The notes: generated by a model from the letters alone, not told the origin. 64,000 bases of DNA from Maribacter hydrothermalis (GCF_001913155.1 NZ_CP018760.1:3844001-3908000), one strand, 5' to 3'. Shown: positions 6,508 through 15,875, counted from the stretch's first letter. Numbers and translations: made by a program.

Positions 6508-8403
6508 TTATATAAGTTCGTATTCGTTAATTGCGTTTAGTTGAATATAATTGTCTTCTAACAATTCTTGAATAGCTAAAAGGACAACATCTTGATTTAT
6601 ATTTAAGCTTATTTGTAATGCTCTTGAATTAGCTTTTCTAGTTTTTAATAATTGTATGATTTTTATTTTTGCGTGAACAACATCAGTATTTCCTAATTTT
6701 TCGGACATACAAATATCGCAAATGCCACATTTATTTTTTTGCTTTTCCCCAAAATAGTCTAACAGCTGTATACTTCTACATTGTTTAATATTATCAATAT
6801 AATTCAGCATTTTTGATACATTCTCTATCTTAAGTTGATTTTGTTCGTCAATATTTTTTGAAAACTGATTTATAGTACGGTCATCATCCCTTGGCACTAA
6901 AAAAATGAGTTCTAAATCGCTTGTAGTACTTTGGTAATCAACAATATCGTCTTTAGCAAGCTGCTCAAGGTTTAAGTTTACCACCTTTTCAGGCAGATTT
7001 AATTTCTTGGCCAGTACATAGGTATTTATTTTAATGTCAAACTCAAATACGCCGCCATAAGTGCGTAAAACTACTTTAATGAATTCTTCTAGTTTTGGGT
7101 TTTGTTCTATGTACCTATAGAGTGTGCTCTTATCAGTTTTAAATTTTATAGTTGTTTTTTTTGAAAAATTCTCGGAAAGTGAAACAACTGAATTTCTGTC
7201 TAAGGCTAATAGTGCATTGTAGGTTAAATAGCTATTGAGCTTGTAGGTTGAACAAAATTCGTTGAAATTTAGGCTGAATACAGCTTCGGTAAATTCTCCA
7301 TATCCTATTTGAAAAAAATTATTCAATTTTCGATATATAAATTTTATAAAATTTACATCGGGCAAAACTTCAATGAATTGTTTTTTTACAAGTAGTTTAT
7401 CTGTTGTATTGGTAAGTAAAATAGCTCTGGCCAGTGTTCCATTTCTTCCGGCTCGGCCTGCTTCTTGAAAATAATTTTCTAGGCTATCTGGTATTTGATA
7501 ATGAATAACAAGTTCAACGTCTGGTTTGTCAATTCCCATTCCAAAGGCATTAGTGGCAACCATAACTTTTACTTTATCCTGTAGCCATAAATTTAGGCGC
7601 TCTGTTTTTGCCTTTTGGTCAATACCACCATGATAAAAAGCGGATGTTATGCCATTTTTTATAAGGTATTTAGATATTTCTTCGGCCTTTCTTCGACTTC
7701 GTACATAAACAATTACACTTTGTTTTATGTGTTGGCAATATTGTTTAAGGTGATTGTTTTTATCTTCTGTCAATACGACTTGAAAGCCTATATTTTTTCT
7801 AAAAAAAGAATCTTTAACAACATACGGATGCTCTAGATCAAGTGATTCTATAATATCATCGCTTACTCGTTTTGTGGCAGTAGCTGTTAAAGCAATAATT
7901 GGAGGATGAGCATGTAATGCCCGTAAAATGGAACAGTTTAAATAGGCTGGTCTAAAATCATGGCCCCATTGCGAAATACAATGTGCTTCGTCTATAACAA
8001 ACAAAGAAACATTCATTGCTTTTATTCTTTCTTGTACGAGTTCTTGTTGTAAGCGTTCTGGCGATAAGTATAAAAATTTATAGCCGCCATAAATACAATT
8101 GTCAAGTAGTTTATCAACCTCATTAAATTTAAGTCCACCTTTTAGACCTATGGCTTTGATGCCTAGTTTTTGAAGGTTGTCTACCTGATTTTCAATTAAA
8201 GCGATTAATGGAGAAATAACGATGCAAATACCCTCATTCATTAATGCAGGTACTTGAAAGCAGAGCGATTTACCACCGCCCGTTGGCAGTAGACCTAAAA
8301 CATCTTGGCCGTTTACAATGGCATTAATTATTTCTTCTTGTGAGCCTCTAAAATTATCAAAGCCCCAGTATTTCGATAAAATATCTTTCGGTGTATTATT
8401 CAC
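6508..8403 (-). CDS. recQ: RecQ-family ATP-dependent DNA helicase
   Basis: A 631-residue 3'-5' superfamily 2 DNA helicase for recombination and replication-fork repair. Motifs run in order: 0 (KYWGFDNFRGSQEEII), Walker A (LPTGGGKSLCFQ, about 40), DEAH box plus the RecQ aromatic loop (DEAHCISQWGHDFRP, about 138-152), and motifs V/VI (NAFGMGIDKPDVELVIHY and QEAGRAGRNG). A zinc-binding RecQ-CTD is supported by Cys residues in KQCRSIQLLDYF and KCGICDIC. No clear HRDC domain is visible at the C-terminus, a common short form in Bacteroidetes. The start overlaps the end of the upstream AAA_28 gene by 8 bp, implying translational coupling. Confidence 0.93.
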   Translation of the reverse strand: MNNTPKDILSKYWGFDNFRGSQEEIINAIVNGQDVLGLLPTGGGKSLCFQVPALMNEGICIVISPLIALIENQVDNLQKLGIKAIGLKGGLKFNEVDKLLDNCIYGGYKFLYLSPERLQQELVQERIKAMNVSLFVIDEAHCISQWGHDFRPAYLNCSILRALHAHPPIIALTATATKRVSDDIIESLDLEHPYVVKDSFFRKNIGFQVVLTEDKNNHLKQYCQHIKQSVIVYVRSRRKAEEISKYLIKNGITSAFYHGGIDQKAKTERLNLWLQDKVKVMVATNAFGMGIDKPDVELVIHYQIPDSLENYFQEAGRAGRNGTLARAILLTNTTDKLLVKKQFIEVLPDVNFIKFIYRKLNNFFQIGYGEFTEAVFSLNFNEFCSTYKLNSYLTYNALLALDRNSVVSLSENFSKKTTIKFKTDKSTLYRYIEQNPKLEEFIKVVLRTYGGVFEFDIKINTYVLAKKLNLPEKVVNLNLEQLAKDDIVDYQSTTSDLELIFLVPRDDDRTINQFSKNIDEQNQLKIENVSKMLNYIDNIKQCRSIQLLDYFGEKQKNKCGICDICMSEKLGNTDVVHAKIKIIQLLKTRKANSRALQISLNINQDVVLLAIQELLEDNYIQLNAINEYELI

Positions 8404-8965
8404 CTTTGTTATTTATAAAATCTATTACAAATTGAAGTCTGTTCTCTTTAGTGCCTAAAGGTACTTCAACAGGTGTATAACCTAGTTCTATATAGGTGTT
8501 TTCTAAGTGTTTATGTATTCCACATGCTTGGTCAAAATTCTCCATACGCTCATTGTCCTGAACATAAATTTCTTTCCAAGGGGGTAAAATTAATACGTCA
8601 TCATATCTGTTTTCAAGGCACAAATTGGTATACCGCTTTTCAACAGACTGCCCAAAATAATTCATATAAGCAATAACATCTGGTAAACCGCGGTCATAGA
8701 ACAATTGATCTTTGTCTATTTTATCGCCATCGAAAAAGTGCTTTAACCGTGCATTCATTAGCTCATCATTAAAACTTTTGGCGTCATCAACAAAGTCAAT
8801 AGGGTTTACTAATTGTTTTTCTACTGCCTTGCCATTTAATGCATCAAGCGTCATGGTGCGTATCACTTCATGAAAACAATGGTAACCATTTTCTTCTAAT
8901 GATGAAATTAAAACGGTTTTACCTGTTCCCGGTCCCCCTGTTATAACAATTCTTTTGCTGTTCAA
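8396..8965 (-). CDS. AAA_28-type P-loop ATPase/kinase
   Basis: A 189-residue P-loop NTPase with Walker A GGPGTGKT at residues 10-17 and FYDRGLPDVIAYM as a Walker-B/lid-like block near 109-121. The pattern fits the AAA_28 family (NadR/TTD14-like), whose members often look like nucleotide or small-molecule kinases rather than remodelling AAA proteins. No substrate can be read from the sequence. It is the first gene of the AAA_28-recQ-fmt run, with an exact minus-strand -7 box (TACTTTTG, 8992-8985) 20 bp before the start. The opposite strand carries the divergent DUF493 promoter. Confidence 0.82.
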   Translation of the reverse strand: MNSKRIVITGGPGTGKTVLISSLEENGYHCFHEVIRTMTLDALNGKAVEKQLVNPIDFVDDAKSFNDELMNARLKHFFDGDKIDKDQLFYDRGLPDVIAYMNYFGQSVEKRYTNLCLENRYDDVLILPPWKEIYVQDNERMENFDQACGIHKHLENTYIELGYTPVEVPLGTKENRLQFVIDFINNKGE

Positions 8966-9030
8966 AACGTTTGATTTATATCTACAAAAGTACGTAAACC
9001 ATGAGTATTAAAAAACTGGGACAATAGACT

Positions 9031-9038
9031 TATCTTTG
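9031..9038 (+). promoter_or_regulatory. -7 promoter box of the DUF493 gene
   Basis: TATCTTTG matches TAnnTTTG exactly and lies 15 bp before the ATG at 9054. No convincing -33 TTG is found at the usual spacing, so only the -7 element is supported. Confidence 0.6.
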
Positions 9039-9053
9039 TATAAAATAGTTGTC

Positions 9054-9341
9054 ATGGACGAAAAAAACACTGAAGATTTTTATAAAAAATTAAAAAAGCA
9101 ATTACAAGATACCTCTAAATGGCCGTCTAATTACTTATATAAATTTATTGTGGAAAGTGCAACGGATAAAGTAGATCAAATTCATAAGATATTTGATAAT
9201 ATGGGTGCGGTTATTAATTCCAAAAAATCTAAAAACGGTAAATATACAAGTGTATCTATTACCGTAAATTTGAACAGCGCCGATGATGTTATTAAAAAAT
9301 ATAAGGAAGTAGGTGAAATTGAAGGTGTAATATCCTTGTAA
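9054..9341 (+). CDS. DUF493 (YbeD-like) protein
   Basis: A 95-residue protein of the DUF493/YbeD family, an ACT-like ferredoxin-fold domain. The hallmarks are the opening FYKKLKKQLQDTSKWPSNY, the strand YLYKFIVESATDKVDQI and the C-terminal LNSADDVIKKYKEVGEIEGV. A longer frame begins at a TTG at 9036, but that codon is part of the -7 promoter box, so the ATG at 9054 is chosen. In enterobacteria YbeD sits beside lipoate genes; here it stands between a divergent ATPase and a DUF4290 gene, so that context does not carry over. Function unknown, possibly small-molecule sensing. Confidence 0.85.
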   Translation: MDEKNTEDFYKKLKKQLQDTSKWPSNYLYKFIVESATDKVDQIHKIFDNMGAVINSKKSKNGKYTSVSITVNLNSADDVIKKYKEVGEIEGVISL

Positions 9342-9422
9342 AATAGCTTTTCATCTATAATTTTATTAATTTGGCATCGTTATAAGAATACTTCTCAAAC
9401 ACATTAAGCTAAAATTTTAAAT

Positions 9423-10082
9423 TTGCAATTAGTAGAAAACCTAGAATATAATACGGAGCGCGATCATTTAATTATACCAGAATATGGTCGTCATTTTCAA
9501 AAAATGGTAGACCATGCGGTTTCCGTTAAAGATCGTGAAGAACGAAACAAAGTGGCACAAGCTATTATTAGTGTAATGGGTAACTTACAACCTCATTTAC
9601 GTGATGTGCCCGATTTTCAACATAAACTTTGGGATCAGTTGTTTATTATGTCCGATTTTAAATTGGATGTAGACTCACCATTTCCAATTACTTCTAAAGA
9701 GATATTAAGACAACGCCCAGATGCGTTAGAGTATCCTCAGAATTTTCCAAAATATCGTTTTTATGGTAATAACATAAAACTGATGATAGATGTAGCCGTT
9801 GAATGGGAAAAAGGTGATAAGCGATCAGGATTAGAGTACACAATCGCTAATCATATGAAAAAATGCTATTTAAATTGGAACAAAGATGTTGTCGATGACA
9901 AGGCAATTTTTAAGCATTTATTTGAATTAAGTGATGGTCGTATAGATCTGGCGGCAGAAGGTGAAAGCTTAACTGATAGTGGTCAATTTCTTAAGAATAG
10001 GGTAGCTAAAACGCCTAGATCTAATAATTCAGGTAAGAAAAATCAAAGAAATAATAATAACCGCGGAAAAAAACGCTATTAA
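9423..10082 (+). CDS. DUF4290 domain protein with TTG start
   Basis: A 219-residue cytosolic protein typical of Bacteroidetes and usually located directly before murA, as here. The conserved core is very similar to what I recall of the family: LIIPEYGRHFQKMVDHA, NLQPHLRDVPDFQHKLWDQL and KYRFYGNNIKLMIDVA. Family members normally begin MQLxxNLEYN, which here corresponds to a TTG codon at 9423, so I accept TTG as the start. The tail from about 195 is a basic Asn/Arg/Lys-rich low-complexity extension (NNSGKKNQRNNNNRGKKR) that could contact RNA or DNA. No function is established. Confidence 0.85.
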   Translation: MQLVENLEYNTERDHLIIPEYGRHFQKMVDHAVSVKDREERNKVAQAIISVMGNLQPHLRDVPDFQHKLWDQLFIMSDFKLDVDSPFPITSKEILRQRPDALEYPQNFPKYRFYGNNIKLMIDVAVEWEKGDKRSGLEYTIANHMKKCYLNWNKDVVDDKAIFKHLFELSDGRIDLAAEGESLTDSGQFLKNRVAKTPRSNNSGKKNQRNNNNRGKKRY

Positions 10083-10098
10083 ATTTCTACTTCTGTAG

Positions 10099-11406
10099 AT
10101 GGGAACATTTAAAATTGAAGGAGGTCACCAATTATCGGGTGAAATAACACCTCAAGGAGCAAAGAACGAAGCACTTCAAATACTTTGCGCAGTATTGCTT
10201 ACAAGCGAAAAAGTAACCATTAATAATATCCCAGATATTATAGATGTAAATAAACTTATAACTCTTTTAGAAGATTTAGGTGTAAAAATTCAAAAGAAAG
10301 GTAAAGGTTCTTATACATTTAAGGCCGATGATGTTAACCTAGACTATTTACAATCTGATCAGTTTAAGGAGGACGGTAGGGGACTTCGTGGTTCTATAAT
10401 GCTTGTAGGACCTTTATTAGCACGTTTTGGTAAAGGATATATTCCTAAACCAGGAGGTGATAAAATTGGCCGTAGACGTTTAGATACGCACTTTGAAGGG
10501 TTTATTAAGCTTGGTGCTAAATTTCGCTATAACCGAGAAGAGTATTTCTATGGCGTAGAAGCTGACAAATTAAAAGGTGCCTACATGTTGTTAGATGAAG
10601 CTTCTGTAACTGGTACGGCAAACATTGTAATGGCAGCGGTTTTAGCAGAAGGACAAACTACAATATACAATGCCGCTTGTGAGCCTTATTTACAGCAGCT
10701 TTGTAAAATGTTGAATAGAATGGGCGCTAAAATATCTGGTGTTGGTTCTAATCTTTTGGTTATCGATGGTGTTGAAAAATTAGGTGGTACAGAACATAGA
10801 ATGCTACCTGATATGATCGAAATTGGTAGCTGGATCGGTCTAGCGGCGATGACCAAGAGCGAATTAACGATTAAAGATGTTAGTTGGGATGATTTAGGTC
10901 AAATACCTACCGTATTTGGTAAACTAGGTATAACGCTAGAAAGAAAAGGTGACGATATTTATATTCCCGCTCATAAAGACGGATACGAAATTCAAAACTA
11001 TATTGATGGCTCTATCTTAACCATTGCCGATGCCCCTTGGCCAGGACTAACCCCCGATTTATTAAGTATTATTTTAGTAGTCGCTACACAGTCTAGAGGT
11101 GAAGTTTTAATTCATCAAAAGATGTTCGAAAGCCGTTTGTTTTTTGTAGATAAGTTATTAGATATGGGAGCAAAAGTAATTCTTTGTGACCCACATAGAG
11201 CTACGGTAATTGGTCATGATTTTAAATCTACCTTAAAAGCTACTACTATGACATCGCCAGATATTAGAGCAGGTGTTTCATTATTAATAGCCGCTTTATC
11301 GGCAAAAGGAACCTCTACTATTCATAATATTGAACAAATAGATCGTGGTTACGAGAATATTGATGAAAGATTACGTGCGATAGGAGCTAAAATTGTAAGA
11401 AGTTAA
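10099..11406 (+). CDS. murA: UDP-N-acetylglucosamine 1-carboxyvinyltransferase
   Basis: A 435-residue enzyme that adds enolpyruvate from phosphoenolpyruvate to UDP-GlcNAc, the first committed step of peptidoglycan synthesis. The substrate lysine/asparagine motif GAKNEALQIL is at 20-29, the inside-out alpha/beta barrel spans the length, and the RGSIMLVGPLLARFG block precedes the active-site loop. In most bacteria that loop carries a Cys (Cys115 in E. coli). Here it reads PGGDKIGRRRLD, with Asp121 in the Cys position. Cys-to-Asp enzymes remain active but do not form the fosfomycin adduct. It follows the DUF4290 gene by 16 bp, probably in one operon, and ends at a bidirectional terminator. Confidence 0.97.
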   Translation: MGTFKIEGGHQLSGEITPQGAKNEALQILCAVLLTSEKVTINNIPDIIDVNKLITLLEDLGVKIQKKGKGSYTFKADDVNLDYLQSDQFKEDGRGLRGSIMLVGPLLARFGKGYIPKPGGDKIGRRRLDTHFEGFIKLGAKFRYNREEYFYGVEADKLKGAYMLLDEASVTGTANIVMAAVLAEGQTTIYNAACEPYLQQLCKMLNRMGAKISGVGSNLLVIDGVEKLGGTEHRMLPDMIEIGSWIGLAAMTKSELTIKDVSWDDLGQIPTVFGKLGITLERKGDDIYIPAHKDGYEIQNYIDGSILTIADAPWPGLTPDLLSIILVVATQSRGEVLIHQKMFESRLFFVDKLLDMGAKVILCDPHRATVIGHDFKSTLKATTMTSPDIRAGVSLLIAALSAKGTSTIHNIEQIDRGYENIDERLRAIGAKIVRS

Positions 11407-11429
11407 GCTTCTATTTACTGATAATAAAT

Positions 11430-11470
11430 AAACTCCATAATTAGGTTTTATACCAAGATTATGGAGTTTT
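11430..11470. terminator. Bidirectional terminator between murA and the pirin gene
   Basis: A 12-bp perfect stem AAACTCCATAAT (11430-11441) / ATTATGGAGTTT (11458-11469) with a 16-base loop, T-rich on both sides. It sits between two convergent genes and should serve both. Confidence 0.82.
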
Positions 11471-11480
11471 TGCTTTTAAA

Positions 11481-12479
11481 TTATTTCTCTACAATTGTGC
11501 CGTCAGTGTATTTAGCAAATCGTCCCTTATTTATTTCATGTACTTGATCAGGATGTCTCCATGGCCAACCACCAAATTGTGTAGTTCTAAATTCATCCAT
11601 CGCATTTTGTAATTCTTCATCGGTATTCATAACAAACGGGCCATACTTAGCTACAGGCTCGTTAATTGGTTTACCTTGTAATACAAGAATACAAGCCTCT
11701 TTGCCAAAAGCAGTAATAATTGTTTCTTCGGTAGCTTTTACTTCAAATCCATGATTTGGTGATATCGATTCGCCCAGAACTTCTATAGTGTCGCCTTCAT
11801 AGAAATATAGGGTACGTGTTGTGCCTTTATTAGACTTTGGTAGTGTTATAGTGCCATTTACATCAATCTTTATATTCCAGATAGCAACATCGTTTACCGT
11901 CTCTGAAGCCCAAGAATCTGGAGCTGGTTCTAATGCTTTTTCAGTTTTAAAACTACCGGTGATTATTTTTACGGTAGATTGTTCAAGTTTTAATATCGGA
12001 ATATCTTCATGCCATAGCATTTTAAAATGAGGGGCTACAAACTTGCTTTTTGATGGTAAATTCAACCAAATTTGAAAAAGCTCTAATGTATTTACATTAT
12101 CTGTATGAATAAGTGGAAACATTTCTGAATGTTGCACGCCACTTCCAGCGGTCATCCATTGCACATCTCCCTCGCCAAAACGACCGGCGGCACCCAAAGA
12201 ATCGGAATGATCACAAAATCCTTTATTAACTACTGTTATTGTTTCAAATCCGCGATGCGGATGTGCAGGGAAACCCGGAATGGTAGTACCGTGATACATT
12301 CTGTAACCATCCTTAATCTCAAAATCGTTTCCTAAATTTCTTCCCTCTAAAGAATCAGAGGGACCTAGTTCTCCATTTCCTTTAGGATAGTAATCTAGAT
12401 GGTAAACGCAGAATAAAAATGGATCTTGTGTTTGCCATGGAAATTCTAATTTAAATAGTTGTTTGATTTCACTTTTCAT
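11481..12479 (-). CDS. Pirin family protein
   Basis: A 332-residue bicupin of the pirin family. The N-terminal cupin contains the metal-site strings FPAHPHRGFETITVV and QHSEMFP (around 70-120), supplying the His/Glu ligands of an Fe site. The C-terminal cupin (about 220-290) is less conserved. Bacterial pirins have been linked to quercetin dioxygenase activity and redox sensing, but this protein's substrate is unknown. It is longer than typical pirins (about 230-290 residues) because of a C-terminal extension rich in Trp/His (FGGWPWRHPDQVHEINKGR). It lies 27 bp downstream of the VOC gene on the same strand. Confidence 0.9.
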   Translation of the reverse strand: MKSEIKQLFKLEFPWQTQDPFLFCVYHLDYYPKGNGELGPSDSLEGRNLGNDFEIKDGYRMYHGTTIPGFPAHPHRGFETITVVNKGFCDHSDSLGAAGRFGEGDVQWMTAGSGVQHSEMFPLIHTDNVNTLELFQIWLNLPSKSKFVAPHFKMLWHEDIPILKLEQSTVKIITGSFKTEKALEPAPDSWASETVNDVAIWNIKIDVNGTITLPKSNKGTTRTLYFYEGDTIEVLGESISPNHGFEVKATEETIITAFGKEACILVLQGKPINEPVAKYGPFVMNTDEELQNAMDEFRTTQFGGWPWRHPDQVHEINKGRFAKYTDGTIVEK

Positions 12480-12506
12480 AAGTGTAATGAAATTAAATTT
12501 GCACTA

Positions 12507-12953
12507 TTATTTATGAATCGCGTTGTTAATTTCCACCCAATTGTTTTCTGGGTCTTTCAAATAAATCTGTCTTACACCATCAGCTCTTAGGGTGACTGCA
12601 TTCTCTTTTCCTGGCCAGTCGTAATACGTGATATTTTTTTCTTCAAGAGTGGTTATTAATTCATCCAATTTTTGGGTAGCCAAACATAGATGCACACTTT
12701 TACTATGTTCCATTGCTACACTATCCTTGCCAATTAAATGCAATTGTGAGTTTCCTTGAATTACAAACCATTTAAAGCCTGATGGGGCAGAAGGGTGGGG
12801 AATCTCCTTTAAATTTAGAACATCCTTATAAAATGCCCCTACTTTATCCAAGTCCTTTACGATAACCGAGTAATGATCATATTGAAAATCGAAGGATTGT
12901 GCTGTAGCTAATGAACTGAAGACTAAAAATAATAATGCGATAAATTTTTTCAT
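12507..12953 (-). CDS. Exported VOC (glyoxalase-fold) protein
   Basis: A 148-residue protein with a cleavable signal peptide (MKKFIALLFLVFSSLATAQS) followed by one vicinal-oxygen-chelate domain. DHYSVIVKDLDKVGAFYKDVL is the usual first beta-alpha unit, HLCLATQKLDELITTLEEK the second, and the closing RQIYLKDPENNWVEIN strand supplies a Glu metal ligand. VOC proteins include glyoxalases, dioxygenases and resistance proteins; nothing here fixes the substrate. Export is unusual for the fold but common in flavobacterial members. It is probably co-transcribed with the pirin gene that follows. Confidence 0.85.
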   Translation of the reverse strand: MKKFIALLFLVFSSLATAQSFDFQYDHYSVIVKDLDKVGAFYKDVLNLKEIPHPSAPSGFKWFVIQGNSQLHLIGKDSVAMEHSKSVHLCLATQKLDELITTLEEKNITYYDWPGKENAVTLRADGVRQIYLKDPENNWVEINNAIHK

Positions 12954-12994
12954 TGTTGTTGTTTAAGTTTGATGGTTCAAGTTACTTAAAAATG

Positions 12995-13024
12995 AAAGAA
13001 GCTATCTTAATAGATAGCTTCTTT
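12995..13024 (-). terminator. Terminator of the M20 amidohydrolase gene
   Basis: A 12-bp stem AAAGAAGCTATC (12995-13006) / GATAGCTTCTTT (13013-13024) with loop TTAATA and a T-rich flank on either side. It lies between the M20 gene and the downstream VOC gene, isolating the two transcripts. Confidence 0.82.
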
Positions 13025-13152
13025 TTAGTCTTTCATTGAGGGTTTAAAACTTTATGGCTTGCTCCCCCATACCTTTCGGTTGAAAATGAAAATATGTAAT
13101 ATATGTTCTCAATCTTACCTAGCACCTTTAGTTGAGTTTGCCGAATTGCATA

Positions 13153-14580
13153 TTACTCAACGTCGATTGGTGGTGGACCATCGATCATTGGTTCATATAC
13201 TTCATCACCTTTACGGGTTTTGAATTCTTCTTTAACTTTGTCAACTAATTTGGAATTTTGAAACAGGTCTAACATGGTCATTCCCATTGCTTTAGATGCG
13301 TATATCATTCCTTTATGACCGATTGACATTCCGCCACAGGCAACTACCGCCCATGAATGCCAAGGTGTACCGGTAGGTGCTACAGAAACGCCTAAATTAA
13401 TATTTGGCACGTTCCAGCTAACATCACCTACATCGGTAGAACCACCACCAGGGCTTTCCAAAGTTTCTCTTAATGGGTGAACCGTACCATCAAAACCAAC
13501 TTCTGGTTTACCCGTTGCTTTTTGTATGGCTTTACCAAAAACAGTCTCTTCTTCAGTATAGGTAATTGGACCAAGTAGCTCTAAATTATTCTGCATAATT
13601 TCCCCACCTGAGCGGTTTACCAAAGTTTCGTAAATACCGGAAACCAAAGAGATTTTATAATCAACGTTGGCCATAATCGCAGCGCCTTCCGCCATTGCTT
13701 TTACACGCTCGTATGTTGGTAACATTTTTGACCTTTTAGGATCTCTAACACGAACCCAAAGTTTGGCATAATCGGGAACTACATTTACAACCTGACCGCC
13801 ATCTTGAATATGATAATGAATTCTTGATGTAGGTAAAATATGCTCACGGTAATAATTAATTCCTGTAGTGTATAATTCTAAAGCATCTGACGCACTGCGG
13901 CCGTTCCATGGATCCATAGAGGCATGGGCAGTCTGACCGTAAAATTCTACGACAAAATCAATAAGTGACAATCCACTTTGTACATCTGCTTCGATATCCG
14001 CAGAAGGGTGCCAACTTACATTTACATCGACATCATCCCAAAGTCCGGCTTTTACCATCCATACTTTTGCAAAGTATTTTTCTTCGGCCGGTGTTCCTAA
14101 AAACTTAACCGTTCCTTTAATTTTTCCGGCATCCATTAACTCTTTTATGGCAATTGCCGACCCTAGACTTGCGGTACCAAACATATTATGACCGCAACCA
14201 TGACCTGCAGCTCCTTCTTTAAAAGGTTCTTTTACTGGTGATGCTTTTTGAGAAATACCGGGTAGGGCATCAAACTCGCCTAAAATACTTATTACAGGAC
14301 TGCCAGAACCGTATGTTGCTGTAAATGCCGTTGGTATTTCAGCAACACCTCTTGTTACCGTTAATCCATTTTTTTCGGCATAATCGGCTAAAATTCGCGA
14401 AGATTCTGTTTCATCGAAAGCGGTTTCGGCAAGTGCCCAAATAGAATCACTGATTTTAATAAGTTCTTCTTTGTGCTTTTCAATAGAAGAAACAAGTTGG
14501 ATTTTGTCTTTACTCATTTTCTGGGCAAAAACCGATACACTCATGCTAAGGCAGAGCGCCATTAGAATCGTTTTTTTCAT
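13153..14580 (-). CDS. Exported M20 amidohydrolase (AbgB/p-aminobenzoyl-glutamate hydrolase-like)
   Basis: A 475-residue zinc-dependent amidohydrolase. The ATG at 14580 opens a clear signal peptide (MKKTILMALCLSMSVSVFAQ); the ten extra residues of the longer frame would spoil it. Catalytic blocks are GEFDALPGIS (first Asp), GAAGHGCGHNMFG (Cys/His metal ligands), TPAEEKYFAK (catalytic and ligand Glu) and SWHPSADIEA. The lid/dimerisation domain with FYGQTAHASMDPWNG follows. M20D members cleave acyl or aminoacyl amides such as aminobenzoyl-glutamate or indole-amino-acid conjugates. Periplasmic export points to scavenging, and the substrate is not fixed. An exact -7 box on the minus strand (TAAATTTG, 14665-14658) lies upstream. 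Confidence 0.9.
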   Translation of the reverse strand: MKKTILMALCLSMSVSVFAQKMSKDKIQLVSSIEKHKEELIKISDSIWALAETAFDETESSRILADYAEKNGLTVTRGVAEIPTAFTATYGSGSPVISILGEFDALPGISQKASPVKEPFKEGAAGHGCGHNMFGTASLGSAIAIKELMDAGKIKGTVKFLGTPAEEKYFAKVWMVKAGLWDDVDVNVSWHPSADIEADVQSGLSLIDFVVEFYGQTAHASMDPWNGRSASDALELYTTGINYYREHILPTSRIHYHIQDGGQVVNVVPDYAKLWVRVRDPKRSKMLPTYERVKAMAEGAAIMANVDYKISLVSGIYETLVNRSGGEIMQNNLELLGPITYTEEETVFGKAIQKATGKPEVGFDGTVHPLRETLESPGGGSTDVGDVSWNVPNINLGVSVAPTGTPWHSWAVVACGGMSIGHKGMIYASKAMGMTMLDLFQNSKLVDKVKEEFKTRKGDEVYEPMIDGPPPIDVE

Positions 14581-14824
14581 TTTAGTTGTTTTTGGTTGTT
14601 CTAACTTCAATTCTTGATGATGTTGTATCCGTTCTATTAAAGTCTTAGTAAATATACCAAATTTAGCGCTGTAATTTACTTAGTAAAAAGTGATGTTATC
14701 ATTAGTAAAAATAGATATTGTTTCAATTATTTTAGATTTAAAAAGTTAGCTAGTAGTCATCTATAATTTATTGGTTCTTTTTTCGTTATTACTAAAATCC
14801 CCATGTTTTAAAAAAAATCGAATT

Positions 14825-15874
14825 ATGAGAAATATAGCCTTTAAATTGTTTTTAATTACGGCATTTTTATCCATAATGGCTTGTAGTTCTACAAATAGAA
14901 TGACGATGGGTATTACCCAACCCGCCCAAGTACCTATACCAAATGATGTAGTTGCTATTGGTATTGTAAACAGAAGTAGTGCTTCTGAAAAAAATAAGGT
15001 CGTAGATAATATTGATAAGATTCTATCGCTTGAAGGTCTTAATTTAGACAAAGAGGGGGCACAAAGAGCAGTTTCAGGACTTAAATATGAATTAGAGCGT
15101 GATAACCGATTTGAAGCTATAAAAATTATTGAGAGTCAAAAGGATATTGATAAAGGATTAAGTGTTTTTCCTGCTGAACTCACATGGGATATTGTAGAAC
15201 GATTATGTAAAGAAAATGAAGTAGATATTATTTTTTCCCTTGAGTTTTATGATACAGATACTGCTGTAGACTATGAAATGACAATGGTTAAAATCCCCAA
15301 TAATTTAGGTATAATTGCAAATGTACCAGGCCATAGAATTAAGTTGAACACAGCAATTAAAAATGGATGGAGAATATATGACCCTGCAAATAGAACTATT
15401 ATAGATCAATATATTTCTAATGATCAACTATTTTCTATGGGAGAGGGAATTAATCCTGTAAAGGCATTAGAAGCTGTTATAGGCAGAAAGGAAGCCGTGC
15501 TAAGTAGTAGCGCTAATTTAGGTGCTAATTATGCGCTTTTCACAAGACCTGAAAGCATTCGTATTGCCAGAGATTATTTTACTAAAGGAAGTAACAATTT
15601 AGAAATAGCGGATAGACGTGCAAAAGCAGGCGATTGGGATGGTGCTGCAGAGTTATGGAATGCCGAACTAAATAGTGCTAAAAGTAAAGTTGCCGGTAGA
15701 GCCTATTACAATATGGCCATTAGTAGTGAAATCAATGGAAACCTGAACAAGGCAATAGAATATGCGTCTAAAGCCTACACAGATTACGAGAATAAAGATG
15801 CGCTACGTTATGTAAATATGTTGAAAAGAAGAGTGGTTAACCAACAAGAATTAAATCGTCAATTATCTAAATAA
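14825..15874 (+). CDS. DUF6340 family lipoprotein with C-terminal TPR-like region
   Basis: A 349-residue outer-envelope lipoprotein. The ATG at 14825 gives a short signal peptide ending in the lipobox LSIMACSS; the longer frame starts 18 codons upstream and lacks support. The body resembles the Bacteroidetes DUF6340 family: NDVVAIGIVNRS near the start, and the FSLEFYDTDTAVDY and NGWRIYDPANRTIIDQ blocks. The last 90 residues (RRAKAGDWDGAAELWN, AGRAYYNMAISSEINGNLNKAIEYA) form about two TPR-like helical repeats. The role is unknown; the TPR tail suggests protein contacts. It converges on the photolyase gene with a single base between the stop codons. Confidence 0.8.
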   Translation: MRNIAFKLFLITAFLSIMACSSTNRMTMGITQPAQVPIPNDVVAIGIVNRSSASEKNKVVDNIDKILSLEGLNLDKEGAQRAVSGLKYELERDNRFEAIKIIESQKDIDKGLSVFPAELTWDIVERLCKENEVDIIFSLEFYDTDTAVDYEMTMVKIPNNLGIIANVPGHRIKLNTAIKNGWRIYDPANRTIIDQYISNDQLFSMGEGINPVKALEAVIGRKEAVLSSSANLGANYALFTRPESIRIARDYFTKGSNNLEIADRRAKAGDWDGAAELWNAELNSAKSKVAGRAYYNMAISSEINGNLNKAIEYASKAYTDYENKDALRYVNMLKRRVVNQQELNRQLSK

Positions 15875-15875
15875 A

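Noticed and set aside
14761..15051. 96-residue minus-strand frame
   Set aside because: It lies antisense to the start of the DUF6340 lipoprotein gene, whose lipobox and family motifs are convincing.
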